This document shows positions 50,968 to 59,895 of a DNA stretch of 64,000 nucleotides, piece by piece. How positions within the stretch are numbered: position 1 is the stretch's first letter; each line of letters begins with the position of its first letter. Source of the DNA: Anammoximicrobium sp964486845 (GTDB lineage: Bacteria > Planctomycetota > Planctomycetia > Pirellulales > Pirellulaceae); NCBI GenBank assembly GCA_964486845.1, contig CAZAQY010000012.1:1-64000 (forward strand), written 5' to 3'. The notes below the pieces were generated by a model. It was not told the origin of the DNA and searched no databases. It saw only the letters and a list, made by a program, of their open reading frames with translations. A program made the translations under genes and the position numbers.

Positions 50968-51744
50968 ATGATCAGACGCTCCAAAATCCTCGCCAAAATC
51001 CGTGCCGGCCAAGTCGCTCGTGTGTGTTCGCTGGGCGGCTTCCTGCGTTACTTTCCGCGCATGGCCGCCGAATTCCGCTACGACGGCATCTGGGTCGACG
51101 CGGAACACCGCGTGTGGGACTCGCCGGACATTTCCGCCATGTTGGCACTGCACCACTTGGCCGATATCGACTGCCTGTGGCGGCCGGCGACGATCGAGAA
51201 GACGGGCCTGTACCGCGTGCTGGAGGACGGGGCTGCGGGCCTGATGATCCCGCACGTCTCGACGCCGCAGCGTGCCCAGGAGTTGGTGCAGGCCGTGAAG
51301 TTTCCGCCGCTGGGCGATCGGGGACTGGATGGAGCGGGCTTGGACGCAGACTTCCTGGTCGGCAAGCCGGCGGACTACACGGACCAGGTCAACCGCGAGA
51401 CGTTCCTGACGGTCCAGATCGAAACGCCGCTGGCCCTGCAGAACGTGGAAGCCATCGCGGCGGTCCCCGGCGTGGATGTCCTGTTCCTGGGCCCCGGCGA
51501 TCTGTCGTTGCGGTTGGGTTGCACGCCCGCCGTCGCCGACCCCGTGATCATGCAGGCCCAGCAGCGATTGGCCGCCGCCGCTCGCCAGCACGGTAAGGCC
51601 TGGGGCCGTCCCGTCGGCAGCGCCGACGAAGCCCGCGCGGTGGTTCAACTCGGCGCACAACTGGTCGCCTTCGGCAATGACTTCTGGGCCATCCACCAAC
51701 ACTTGGCGGATTGTGCGGCGAAATTCGACGCCGTCCTCTCATGA
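50968..51744 (+). CDS. HpcH/HpaI-family aldolase
   Basis: The 258-residue class II pyruvate aldolase shows WVDAEHRVW (catalytic His region), GLMIPHVSTPQRAQELV, TVQIETPLAL (metal Glu) and VLFLGPGDLSLRLG (metal Asp). Relatives cleave 2-keto-3-deoxy or 4-hydroxy-2-oxo acids to pyruvate and an aldehyde. The opening HRVWD in place of HGPxD and GDRGLDG suggest a separate subgroup. It is divergent from the AOR gene and overlaps the next gene by ATGA, so it is the first gene of a three-gene translational unit. Confidence 0.9.
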   Translation: MIRRSKILAKIRAGQVARVCSLGGFLRYFPRMAAEFRYDGIWVDAEHRVWDSPDISAMLALHHLADIDCLWRPATIEKTGLYRVLEDGAAGLMIPHVSTPQRAQELVQAVKFPPLGDRGLDGAGLDADFLVGKPADYTDQVNRETFLTVQIETPLALQNVEAIAAVPGVDVLFLGPGDLSLRLGCTPAVADPVIMQAQQRLAAAARQHGKAWGRPVGSADEARAVVQLGAQLVAFGNDFWAIHQHLADCAAKFDAVLS

Positions 51745-52319
51745 GCACGAAACCATTCCCCAACCTCGATCGCGACGAAAAAGAGACCGGCTCCGATCAG
51801 GACGGTCGTGGCCTGTCCCATCTTGGTGCCTTGCCCTATCGCGACACCAAACCGGTCGGAGCGGCGGACTTCTATTTCGCCATCAACGCCACCTTCCGCT
51901 TCGTCCTGCGGCAGTTCGGCTGGGAAGGCCTGCGCCGCTACTGGACCGATCTCGGCACGCAGTACCACGCTCCGGTCTCCGCTGCTTGGAAACAGCGCGG
52001 TCTGCCCGGCATCGCCGCGTACTGGCGAGCGTTCTTTGCAGCCGAACCGGGCGCGGAGGTCCAGGTGCAGGAAAGCGAAGAGGCGGTCGTCGTCACCGTC
52101 AGCGTCTGCCCTGCTTTCAAGCAGTTGCGCGCTCACCACCGGGAGATCGTCCCGTGTTTCTGCCAGCAGTGTTATTTTCTGAACGAGTCGATCGCCGCAC
52201 CGGCGGGCTTCACCGTCCGCGTCGCGGGCGGCAATGGCTCCTGCCGGCAGACGTTCCTGCCCCGCGACGCGGGGACGCCGCCCCAAGACTTGAGCGAGAT
52301 TCGAGAAGCCACATGCTAG
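51741..52319 (+). CDS. Cys-rich protein, paralogue of the next gene
   Basis: The 192-residue soluble protein has a polar N-terminal 35 residues, a helical region (FYFAINATFRFVLRQFGWEG, then LRRYW), and a C-terminal half with C123, C141, C144 and C168 (SVCPAFKQL, FCQQCYF, NGSCRQTF). The same spacing (CP-x16-C-x2-C-x24/25-C) recurs in the next protein, so they are paralogues that probably bind a metal or carry a redox centre. A distant similarity to aminothiazoline-carboxylate hydrolase-type domains is a guess. Start overlaps the aldolase stop (ATGA). Function unknown. Confidence 0.75.
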   Translation: MSTKPFPNLDRDEKETGSDQDGRGLSHLGALPYRDTKPVGAADFYFAINATFRFVLRQFGWEGLRRYWTDLGTQYHAPVSAAWKQRGLPGIAAYWRAFFAAEPGAEVQVQESEEAVVVTVSVCPAFKQLRAHHREIVPCFCQQCYFLNESIAAPAGFTVRVAGGNGSCRQTFLPRDAGTPPQDLSEIREATC

Positions 52320-52882
52320 GCGTCTACGACTTCTGCGGACATTACGAATGGACCTTCGAATGGCTGCGCCGGACCGGCGGCGAGCGCCTGGTCCGCCAGT
52401 ACTGGGACGAGGCGATCTCGCAGGACTCCCAGCGTCACGCCGCCGAGTTGATCATTCCCCAGGGCATTCCCGGCATGATCGAGTACTGGGGCCACACGCT
52501 GGAGCATGAAGCCGCCGGCTATTACTGCACGACCACCGATGCCGTCTACCGCATCGACATGCACCAGTGCCCCTCGAAGGGGTTCCTGATCCGCAACGGT
52601 TTGCAGCAGTACCACGACTATTGCGACCACTGCATGGGCTGGATCGGCCCGTTGCTGCGCCGCGCCGGCTTTGCCGTCGACCACCAGCACAATCACGCCG
52701 GCCGCTGCTGGTGGGAGATCCGCCGGGCCGACGATCCGACAGAGCCCAGCGAACCCGGCAGCCTGGCCGGAGAGCACGACGTGCGGTTGCTGCCCGATTG
52801 GATTCAGCCGGCCCCGCTGGACACGTACCGCCGAGCCAACGATCCGGACGACAAAGCGACAATTCTCCCCGAAAGCAGGTGA
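52313..52882 (+). CDS. Cys-rich protein, second paralogue
   Basis: The 189-residue soluble protein has TFEWLRRTGGERLVRQYW and GIPGMIEYWG, which match LRRYW and GLPGIAAYW of its upstream neighbour, and a Cys pattern C86, C104, C107, C132 with nearly identical spacing (CPSKGF, YCDHC, GRCWWEI). Several His lie between (DHQHNHAGRC), absent from the partner. The two may form a heterodimer. The ATG lies inside the end of the preceding gene (seven-base overlap), which points to coupled, stoichiometric synthesis. Family and reaction unknown. Confidence 0.75.
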   Translation: MLGVYDFCGHYEWTFEWLRRTGGERLVRQYWDEAISQDSQRHAAELIIPQGIPGMIEYWGHTLEHEAAGYYCTTTDAVYRIDMHQCPSKGFLIRNGLQQYHDYCDHCMGWIGPLLRRAGFAVDHQHNHAGRCWWEIRRADDPTEPSEPGSLAGEHDVRLLPDWIQPAPLDTYRRANDPDDKATILPESR

Positions 52883-52966
52883 CCGTTGGTTTGCTCCGGC
52901 GGTCGTTCCCTGTAGAATGCGTCCTTTCCGCACCCTCTCCAACACTCCCACCAGGAGAACCGATCC

Positions 52967-54130
52967 ATGTCCATTTCGCTTCATCGCCGCCAGTGGCTGA
53001 CGAGTACCGGCGCGGCGGCTGCCGGGATCCTGTTTCACGTCCGGCGTTCGGAGGCCACGGCCGCGCCGCCGGTGCAGATTCTGGAAACGAAGGTCATCAG
53101 CCATCTGCCCGATCTGTATCACGGCTGGCCCACGGTGGCTCGCTGCCGCGACGGGCGGTTGCTGTTGGTCTGTTCGGGCGGCCGCGAGGCGCACGTCTGT
53201 CCGTTTGGACGGGTCGACTTGATGCGCTCGCACGACCAGGGCCAAACGTGGACTTGGCCGGAAGTCGTGATGGACGGCCCGATCGACGACCGGGATGCGG
53301 GCGTGTTGGAGACGGCGAAAGGTTCCATCCTGATCACGACGTTCACGTCGCTGGCCTACGAGTCGAGCCTGACCAAGGCAGAGAAGGACGGCAACTGGCC
53401 GGCGGATCGCTTGGCTCGCTGGCAGGCCGCCCATACGCGCGTCAATGCGGAGCAGCGCAAGGCCGCACTGGGCGTCTGGATGATCCGCTCGACCGATGGC
53501 GGGGCCACGTTCAGCGGCCGGTATGACAGCCTGGTCAACAGCCCGCACGGCCCAATTCAGCTCGCCGACGGACGCCTGCTGTACGCCGGCAAGGAGTTGT
53601 GGCGCGGCGAAAACCGCGTCGGCGTGTGCCAGTCGACGGACGACGGTCAAACCTGGCAGTGGCTGGCCGCCATCCCCACCCGCGCGGGCGACGACCATCG
53701 CAGCTACCACGAACTGCACGCGGTCGAGACGGCGGACCAGCGGATCCTCGTTCAGATCCGGAACCACAACAAGGCGAATTCGGGCGAGACGCTGCAATGC
53801 GAATCGTCCGACGGCGGCAAGACGTGGACGGAGCCGCAGTCGATCGGCGTATGGGGCTTGCCCTCGCACCTGCTGCGGTTGAAAGACGACCGGCTGCTGA
53901 TGACCTACGGGCATCGCCGGCCGCCGTTCGGCAATCAAGCGCGCGTGAGCGGCGACCACGGCCGCACGTGGTCCGAACCGATCGTCGTCTCCGGCGACGG
54001 GGCGGGAGGCGACTTGGGGTATCCCAGCACGGTACAACTGGACGACGGCACCTTGGTCAGCGTCTGGTACGAGGCGATGGCGGGCTCCAGCCGGGCGGTG
54101 CTGCGGCAGGCCAAATGGCGGTTGGAATAG
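52967..54130 (+). CDS. Tat-secreted sialidase-like protein
   Basis: The 387-residue protein begins with a Tat-like leader (HRRQWLTSTGAAAAGILF) and is a six-bladed BNR propeller with Asp-box repeats SHDQGQTWT, STDGGATFS, STDDGQTWQ, SSDGGKTWT and SGDHGRTWS. The conserved triad region of true sialidases is less clear (GWPTVARCRDG in place of RIP), so it may act on another acidic sugar or only bind. AGGAG precedes the ATG. It lies 84 bases after the Cys-rich pair and is followed by a strong terminator, so it may end the same transcription unit. Confidence 0.82.
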   Translation: MSISLHRRQWLTSTGAAAAGILFHVRRSEATAAPPVQILETKVISHLPDLYHGWPTVARCRDGRLLLVCSGGREAHVCPFGRVDLMRSHDQGQTWTWPEVVMDGPIDDRDAGVLETAKGSILITTFTSLAYESSLTKAEKDGNWPADRLARWQAAHTRVNAEQRKAALGVWMIRSTDGGATFSGRYDSLVNSPHGPIQLADGRLLYAGKELWRGENRVGVCQSTDDGQTWQWLAAIPTRAGDDHRSYHELHAVETADQRILVQIRNHNKANSGETLQCESSDGGKTWTEPQSIGVWGLPSHLLRLKDDRLLMTYGHRRPPFGNQARVSGDHGRTWSEPIVVSGDGAGGDLGYPSTVQLDDGTLVSVWYEAMAGSSRAVLRQAKWRLE

Positions 54131-54143
54131 AAATCATACCAGG

Positions 54144-54176
54144 AGCCCGGCTTTTCTGAAAAAGGCCGGGCTTTTT
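54144..54176 (+). terminator. intrinsic terminator
   Basis: AGCCCGG and CCGGGCT form the stem with a partly paired A/T-rich interior, followed by TTTTT. It lies 14 bases after the sialidase-like gene and would end the aldolase-led unit. Confidence 0.8.
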
Positions 54177-54177
54177 C

Positions 54178-54534
54178 GTTGGCGGCCGCAACCCGCGAAG
54201 CACGGCACCGCATTTCCCATTCAACTGATAACACCCGAATTGCCGATAGAACCGGTAGTTACATTCCAACCGTATCCTACCACAACCGTCGCTGGCGGCA
54301 AGGACTTGGCGGCCGGCCGTGGGGCGGAGCCGCTGGCGGCCCGTGGCTGAGCATCCGGGCGCGCCGCTGGCAGCAAGCCACAAGTACCTGAGCAACCTAA
54401 CCTTAGGCGCATCGTCAATTCGTCTGTTGCGAGATGGACTGTCGCGTTAGACTACCGCTCGGCCGTCGTCTCGCCGGGCTCGTCCGCCGAGCCAGTGTCC
54501 GTCGCGATGACGGTGGTCGCCCGCTGGATGAAGC
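54178..54534. other. intergenic stretch, no recognisable gene
   Basis: These 357 bases precede the DUF1207 gene and should carry its promoter, but I see no convincing boxes, repeats or coding frames. Confidence 0.5.
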
Positions 54535-55566
54535 ATGAGACTAGGGAATCCAAACATTGGCACGGCCCTCGCGCTGTTGCTGGCACTGATAGCAGGTTTG
54601 CCTGGGCGAGTTGCGGCGGCGGGCATGGCGCAGCCGTCTGAGGGTCCGCTCGCGTCGGCCGTCGAGCCGTTCGGTTCACCCGGCGAAGGCGGGTCCTTGG
54701 CTGGGCCGGCCACCGCTTCGCGCTCGTCCTTGCCGCTGGTGGATCTGCAGAGCGCCCCAGAGTCGGAAATCGGCCAACCGCTGTACGAGCAAGATCTGCG
54801 GCAGAGCGATTACGGCTTTCTGTTGCTGCCCGAAGGGCTGATTTATCGTTCGTACCTGGCTGGGCCCAAAGAGCCTCGCATGGCGACCGGCATCGTCAGC
54901 ATCTCGGACGACAGCACCCTGTGGGACGCGACGATTGGCGGCCGCTTGGGGCTCTTCCGCATTGGCAATGGCGACGTGATCCGTCCCCGAGGGTTTCAGA
55001 TGGACATCGAGGCGGCCGCGATGGTGCGTCTGGACATCCCGGAAGATGTCGACGTCCGCGGGACCGACTATCGCGTCGGCCTGCCGTTGACGTGGGGCGA
55101 TGAGTTCAGTCAGTGGAAGTTCTCCTACTACCACATGAGTTCCCATCTGGGCGACGAGTACTGGGAGAAGAATCCGGAGTTTCCGTTGTTTCGACAGGCG
55201 CGCGACGCCCTGGTGCTGGGGCACTCGTTGTACCTGACGGATTCCCTGCGGATTTACGCCGAAGTGGGCTGGGCCTTCTACTGCGTCGCCAGCGAACCGT
55301 GGGAGGTGCAGTTCGGCTTGGACTATGTCCCTCGCGTGGCCACCGGATTGCGCGGAGCGCCTTTCTTTGCCGTCAACGGTTATCTGCGCGAGGAATTGGA
55401 CTTCGGGGGCGGGTTGACCGCCCAAGTCGGTTGGGCTTGGCGAGCGGACATGACGGCCCGGCTGATGCGGTTGGGGTTCCAGTACTACAACGGGGCCAGC
55501 ACCCAGTACGCGTTTTTGCCCTACTACGAGACGCAGTATGGCCTAGTTTTGTGGTACGATTTTTAG
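54535..55566 (+). CDS. DUF1207 outer-membrane protein
   Basis: The 343-residue protein has a signal peptide (LALLLALIAGLPGRVAAAG), a low-complexity linker (about 30-75) and a DUF1207 beta-barrel: YGFLLLPEGLIYRSYLAGPK, WDATIGGRLGLFRIG, FSYYHMSSHLGDEY and a last strand ending LVLWYDF with terminal Phe. The family is characteristic of planctomycetes and is thought to sit in the outer membrane, but its role is unknown. The site before the ATG is weak (GGATGAAG). The UDP-glucuronate decarboxylase gene follows 78 bases later. Confidence 0.88.
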   Translation: MRLGNPNIGTALALLLALIAGLPGRVAAAGMAQPSEGPLASAVEPFGSPGEGGSLAGPATASRSSLPLVDLQSAPESEIGQPLYEQDLRQSDYGFLLLPEGLIYRSYLAGPKEPRMATGIVSISDDSTLWDATIGGRLGLFRIGNGDVIRPRGFQMDIEAAAMVRLDIPEDVDVRGTDYRVGLPLTWGDEFSQWKFSYYHMSSHLGDEYWEKNPEFPLFRQARDALVLGHSLYLTDSLRIYAEVGWAFYCVASEPWEVQFGLDYVPRVATGLRGAPFFAVNGYLREELDFGGGLTAQVGWAWRADMTARLMRLGFQYYNGASTQYAFLPYYETQYGLVLWYDF

Positions 55567-55644
55567 TTCGGCTGTCGAGCCTCGACGCCCCGTCCGGCAA
55601 GCCCTTCCTTTCCGCGCACGGAACCCATTCCCGGAGCCGCACGC

Positions 55645-56619
55645 ATGTCTCTCATCCAACGCATCTTGGTCACCGGAGGCGCCGGTTTCCTGGGCTCGCA
55701 CCTCTGCGAACGCCTGGTCGCAGCCGGCCACGATGTGATCTGCCTGGACAACTTCTTCACCAGCCAGAAATCCAACGTCGCGCACCTGATGGGCCGTCCG
55801 AATTTCGAGTTGATCCGGCACGACGTGACGGTGCCGATCTTTCTGGAAGTCGACCGGATCTACAATCTGGCCTGCCCCGCCGCGCCGGGGCACTACCAGT
55901 ACAACCCGATCAAGACTGTCAAGACGTCGGTGATGGGGGCCGTCAACGTGCTGGGGATGGCCAAACGCTGCCGGGCCCGCGTGCTGCAGGCTTCCACGAG
56001 CGAGGTGTACGGCGATCCGGAGATCCATCCACAGCCGGAGGCGTACCGCGGCAACGTGAATCCGATCGGACCGAGGGCTTGTTACGACGAAGGCAAACGG
56101 GCGGCCGAGACGTTGTTCATGGACTACCACCGCATGAACCGCGTCGACATCCGGATCGTGCGGATCTTTAACACCTATGGCCCGCGGATGCACCCCTTCG
56201 ACGGCCGTGTCGTCTCCAACTTCATTCGCCAGGCACTGGCCGGCGGCGAGATCACCCTGTTCGGCGATGGGAGCCAGACGCGGTCGTTCTGCTACTGTGA
56301 CGACCTGATCGAGGGCCTGGTGCGGATGATGGAACAGGACACGGACTTCATCGGGCCGGTCAACCTGGGGAACCCCGGCGAGTTCAGCATTCGCGAGTTG
56401 GCCGAGTTGGTGCTGGAATTGACCGGCTCGAAATCCCCGCTGGTCTACGAACCGCTGCCGCCGGACGACCCCACTCGCCGACGCCCCGATATTACGCTGG
56501 CCGAGCGGCACCTGGGGTGGAAACCCGTCGTCCCGCTGCGCGAAGGGCTGGCCCAGACCATTGCCTGGTTCCGTTCGATCGACGTCAACCACTACCGCCC
56601 GCCGACGCCGAATTACTAA
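55645..56619 (+). CDS. uxs: UDP-glucuronate decarboxylase (UDP-xylose synthase)
   Basis: The 324-residue extended SDR enzyme has the NAD loop GGAGFLGSHL (11-20), the catalytic STSEVYGDPE region and YDEGKR (Tyr/Lys), and the UXS-specific NLACPAAPGHYQYNPIKTVK. It converts UDP-glucuronate to UDP-xylose for cell-surface glycans. Length is typical. It may be co-transcribed with the DUF1207 gene and is followed by an inverted repeat that overlaps its stop codon. Confidence 0.94.
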   Translation: MSLIQRILVTGGAGFLGSHLCERLVAAGHDVICLDNFFTSQKSNVAHLMGRPNFELIRHDVTVPIFLEVDRIYNLACPAAPGHYQYNPIKTVKTSVMGAVNVLGMAKRCRARVLQASTSEVYGDPEIHPQPEAYRGNVNPIGPRACYDEGKRAAETLFMDYHRMNRVDIRIVRIFNTYGPRMHPFDGRVVSNFIRQALAGGEITLFGDGSQTRSFCYCDDLIEGLVRMMEQDTDFIGPVNLGNPGEFSIRELAELVLELTGSKSPLVYEPLPPDDPTRRRPDITLAERHLGWKPVVPLREGLAQTIAWFRSIDVNHYRPPTPNY

Positions 56620-56687
56620 GAGGCCCTGACAAAACCGCCGGACGGCTCGGACAGCCATCCTACTTGGGCGGTTTTGTGAGGGCTTCT
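56619..56687. terminator. long hairpin after the UDP-xylose synthase gene
   Basis: Arms at 56619-56639 and 56667-56687 are 21-base inverted copies with two mismatches (containing TGACAAAACCGCC). The loop CGGCTCGGACAGCCATCCTAC resembles half of the family A palindrome. No T-run follows, so it could be either a terminator or a dispersed repeat. Confidence 0.55.
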
Positions 56688-56789
56688 AGATCCGCCAACA
56701 GAACCGCTCGCGCAGGTCGGTATCTCCGAGAACGACGTGGTTTTCCAAAACGCCGCAAGAATCAGCCGAAACGCGCTGGCGTCCGGTTC

Positions 56790-57074
56790 TCATTTATCGG
56801 CTTCCCGCGCTGCTCCCTTCCGGCTTAGCTGTGCGTCGTTTTGCTCCGCGAATCGCCGGATCTCATCGGCGAATCCCAGCAGTCGCTCCCACTGCTCCAC
56901 GTAGAGCGTCACGGGCATGCGCTGAAGGCCGTAGACGCTGATCGCGCCTTTCTGACTCACCTTGCAGTACAGGGAGCCTCGCTTGCGTCCTTCGGCCTCT
57001 TCCAAGAGTTCGTTCGCCGCCTCAACCGTCAGCTCGCCAGAAGCCAACTTTTGCAGTATCTCTTCCCGTTTCAT
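56790..57074 (-). CDS. small SHOCT-like/DUF2089-like protein
   Basis: The 94-residue soluble protein starts MKREEILQKLASGELTVEAA, a short helical opening like those of SHOCT or DUF2089 proteins, then has a small beta region (GSLYCKVSQKGAISVYGLQR) and a basic tail. It may be an oligomerising adaptor; no function is known to me. GGGGAG precedes the ATG at 57074. The frame opens further upstream, but the extension lacks a site and has no family feature. Confidence 0.65.
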   Translation of the reverse strand: MKREEILQKLASGELTVEAANELLEEAEGRKRGSLYCKVSQKGAISVYGLQRMPVTLYVEQWERLLGFADEIRRFAEQNDAQLSRKGAAREADK

Positions 57075-57286
57075 GACTTTCTCCCCATGGCTTGATGAAG
57101 TGGATGGAGTTCCGCCAGCCTCGAAGGTCGCCCAGTGCATCCGGAAGCGCCCAGATCCAAGCGATGGCCAGTACCAACGTCGTTCTCCTCGGCGAATGTG
57201 GCAAAAATGCCCGTCGGCGATGTTCAAGTAGCGTTCCCAACGGGTCGCTCGTGATTCATGAGTGTCCGCCTTTTCGATCCGGAGTG

Positions 57287-59644
57287 TTACGGCGCAGCCG
57301 CGCGCCACGGGTGGTCGTAGGGGCCGATCTCATCCAGCGGGATCGGCGCCGCGAGGATGGCCGCCAGACGCCGGTCGCGGGCCATCGCCTGGGCGTCTGC
57401 CAGGACCGGCGCGTCGAAGGGGCCGTCGATCGCCGCGTTGAGCGCCGAGCGCTGGATGCCGCCGTCGCGCAAGAACACCGATCCGCAGCGCACGAACACG
57501 TTGCGCGTCACCCAATTGACGTCCGGGCCGTCGTTCAGCCGCGCCAGGTCGGGATAGCGCGCCGCGTACGGCGCCGCGGCGGCGTCCTGCAGAAACCGCG
57601 CGACCTGTTCGCGCCAACGCTTTTCGCCCCAGCGCGAAAAACTGAGCCCGGCGAAGCAATCGACGAACAGGTTGTTGTCGACGACGTTCTCCTTGCCGCC
57701 GTGGATCTGGATGCCGCCGAACAGGACCGCGCCGCAGCGCTCGAAGACGTTGCCGTGGACCGTTACGCCCGAAATCATGTCATCCAGGCGCACGCCCGCG
57801 GCCCCGCAGTGCGTGCCGCCGGTGATGTCGCTCCAGCGGTTCCAGCGGATCACGACGCCGCGGTACAGCGGGTTTCCGAACATATCCAGGCCGCCCTGGT
57901 CGTCGGACTCCTGCACCACGTGTCGGATCTCGTTCAGCTCGATCACGTGGTCGTTGCCCTCGACCCGCATTGCCGAGGACGGGATGCGCTCGAAGTGATT
58001 GTGCGCGATCCGGTTGCCGCAGCCGTCCAGGTGGACGGCCGGCGCGTAGGTCCGCTTCAAGCGCGCGATGTCCGCCACGGTGCAGTTCTCTACGACGTGG
58101 CCTCCGGCTTCCAACGTCTTCCGGTCGCCGCCCGCCACACGCGCGCCGCCGCAGCCCAGGGTGTGCATCGTGCAGCCGAAGACGGTGTGCCGCCGGCCGC
58201 CCTGGAGGACGATGGCGTCCCCGCCGAGTCGCCGGAGCGTGCATCCGGCAATGACGCAGTACGCGCCGCCGCGCACGTGGATGCCGTCGCCGCGCCCGTC
58301 TTCGATCGTCAGCCCGGCAAGGACAACGTGCTCGACGTCCTCCCACTGCACAAAGGGGCGTGCCCACACACTCACCGTCGCCGCAGCGCGCGCCCAGGCA
58401 TCGCCCTCAGGCGGAAGCCAATACAGCTTGCCACTTCGGCGGTCCAGGTACCATTCGCCGGAGCGGTCCAATTCGCGCAGCACGTTCAGGGCCCGGTAGC
58501 GCTGGCCCTTGCGGTAGCCGTACTGCGAATAGGGCTTGGCGAGCGTAAAGACTCGCGCGCCGGCGTCGATGGCGGCGACCTTTTGGAATTCCTCGTACCA
58601 GTCCCAGAACCAGTAGCCGTACAGGCGCACGTCAGGTTCCTCGACCCAAGTGCTGGGTCGGTCTTCGACGAACTTGAACTTCCCATCCCGGCAGCCCTGG
58701 ATCGAGCCCCAGACCTTGAAGGTGTCCGTGCCCAGGATCTCGCCCGTGGCGACGAACCCCTCGTCGGGCCAGCGCGCCAGCGACTGGGGCGTGCCGTCGA
58801 TGAACAGTTCCGGCGCCCGGCGCAGGTCGGTCGCATCGCCGAAATCGCGGACGCCCAGCGCGGCGAGGTCCGCCTCGCGCACTCGATCGCGGACCGCGGG
58901 CGCGAGTCGCTCCTTGATCTCGGCGTCGGAGACCGGCCGCCAGGAGTCGATGCACACGCCGCCGGCCAAAATCGGCGTCTCGCCGTCCGCCGCCTGGTAG
59001 ACGATCGGCGCCGCAGCCGTGCCGGAATCTTCCGCCCCCAGCGCGAACGTGTCGGCGGCCGGATACGTCCCGCCGTGGACGACCACCCGCACTCCGCCGG
59101 CCGGCAGGGCGCCGCCGTGGCCGGCGCGCAGCTTGCGTATGGCGTCGCGCGCCCCGGCAAGCGTAGCCAGCGGCGCGGCCTCGGTGCCGCCGTCGGCATC
59201 ATCGCCGCGCGGTGCGACGTGCAGCGCGACGGCGGGTTTGGGAAGCTCAGGCAGTTCCGCGCGGTGCCCGGCGCCGTCGCCCGCGGGCAGCCCCTGTGCC
59301 GCTCGCCTCGTTTCCGCGATCCGCCGCCGCGCTTCGTCGCGGTAGCCCAGCGGTGCGGCAGCATCCTCGGCAAGTCGCTGCCAGATCGCCATGGCCGTAT
59401 CCGGCGTGCTCGCGGTCCGGGCCGCGCCCAGCAGCGCCAATGCACGGACCTGAGGCGGGGCCGCGGCGTCCTGCGCGACCGCCAACAGCGCCTCGTGCCG
59501 TTTCCCGGAATCCGCAGCGGCGGCTTCCTCCAGGGCCGGCCAGACCGCTGCGGGCGGCTGCGGCGCCCCCTCGGCAGCCAGCAGGGCGGTGGCGCTGACC
59601 AACGACAAGAGAAACATGACGAACGGACGGTATCGGACGGACAT
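57287..59644 (-). CDS. secreted right-handed beta-helix protein
   Basis: The 785-residue protein has a signal peptide (FVMFLLSLVSATALLA), a helical repeat region (about 25-135), a DUF1565-like strand entry (LHVAPRGDDADGGTEAAPLA) and a long parallel beta-helix (about 170-750) with rungs such as GIHVRGGAYCVIAGCTLRRL and MRVEGNDHVIELNEIRHV. It is likely a polysaccharide lyase or hydrolase of the kind labelled right-handed parallel beta-helix repeat protein. AAGGAG seven bases before the ATG at 59644 sets the start. Local GC is higher than in most of the window. Confidence 0.85.
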   Translation of the reverse strand: MSVRYRPFVMFLLSLVSATALLAAEGAPQPPAAVWPALEEAAAADSGKRHEALLAVAQDAAAPPQVRALALLGAARTASTPDTAMAIWQRLAEDAAAPLGYRDEARRRIAETRRAAQGLPAGDGAGHRAELPELPKPAVALHVAPRGDDADGGTEAAPLATLAGARDAIRKLRAGHGGALPAGGVRVVVHGGTYPAADTFALGAEDSGTAAAPIVYQAADGETPILAGGVCIDSWRPVSDAEIKERLAPAVRDRVREADLAALGVRDFGDATDLRRAPELFIDGTPQSLARWPDEGFVATGEILGTDTFKVWGSIQGCRDGKFKFVEDRPSTWVEEPDVRLYGYWFWDWYEEFQKVAAIDAGARVFTLAKPYSQYGYRKGQRYRALNVLRELDRSGEWYLDRRSGKLYWLPPEGDAWARAAATVSVWARPFVQWEDVEHVVLAGLTIEDGRGDGIHVRGGAYCVIAGCTLRRLGGDAIVLQGGRRHTVFGCTMHTLGCGGARVAGGDRKTLEAGGHVVENCTVADIARLKRTYAPAVHLDGCGNRIAHNHFERIPSSAMRVEGNDHVIELNEIRHVVQESDDQGGLDMFGNPLYRGVVIRWNRWSDITGGTHCGAAGVRLDDMISGVTVHGNVFERCGAVLFGGIQIHGGKENVVDNNLFVDCFAGLSFSRWGEKRWREQVARFLQDAAAAPYAARYPDLARLNDGPDVNWVTRNVFVRCGSVFLRDGGIQRSALNAAIDGPFDAPVLADAQAMARDRRLAAILAAPIPLDEIGPYDHPWRAAAP

Positions 59645-59895
59645 GGCGGTCTCCTTTTCCGTGTTCCTGGGCGACGCGGACACGCGAGGCAAGCGTGGAC
59701 AGCACCCCCGCCGTTCGTGCGCGCGATTTCAAGCAAGATAGCCCGCCTGGGTCCAAATCGCAACAACCGGCCCGCTCACCCGCCGCGAACCGGGACGAAT
59801 GACCGAGCGGGACGCCTGCGGCCGTCTAGACGACAAACCGTTTCCCGGCGCGAGGGGTTGAGTCCGTGGTTGGGATCGACTAGAAAGCACGCGGA
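59645..59895. other. intergenic stretch before the inverted-repeat element
   Basis: No gene or clear signal is visible in these bases between the divergent beta-helix and transporter genes. Confidence 0.5.
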
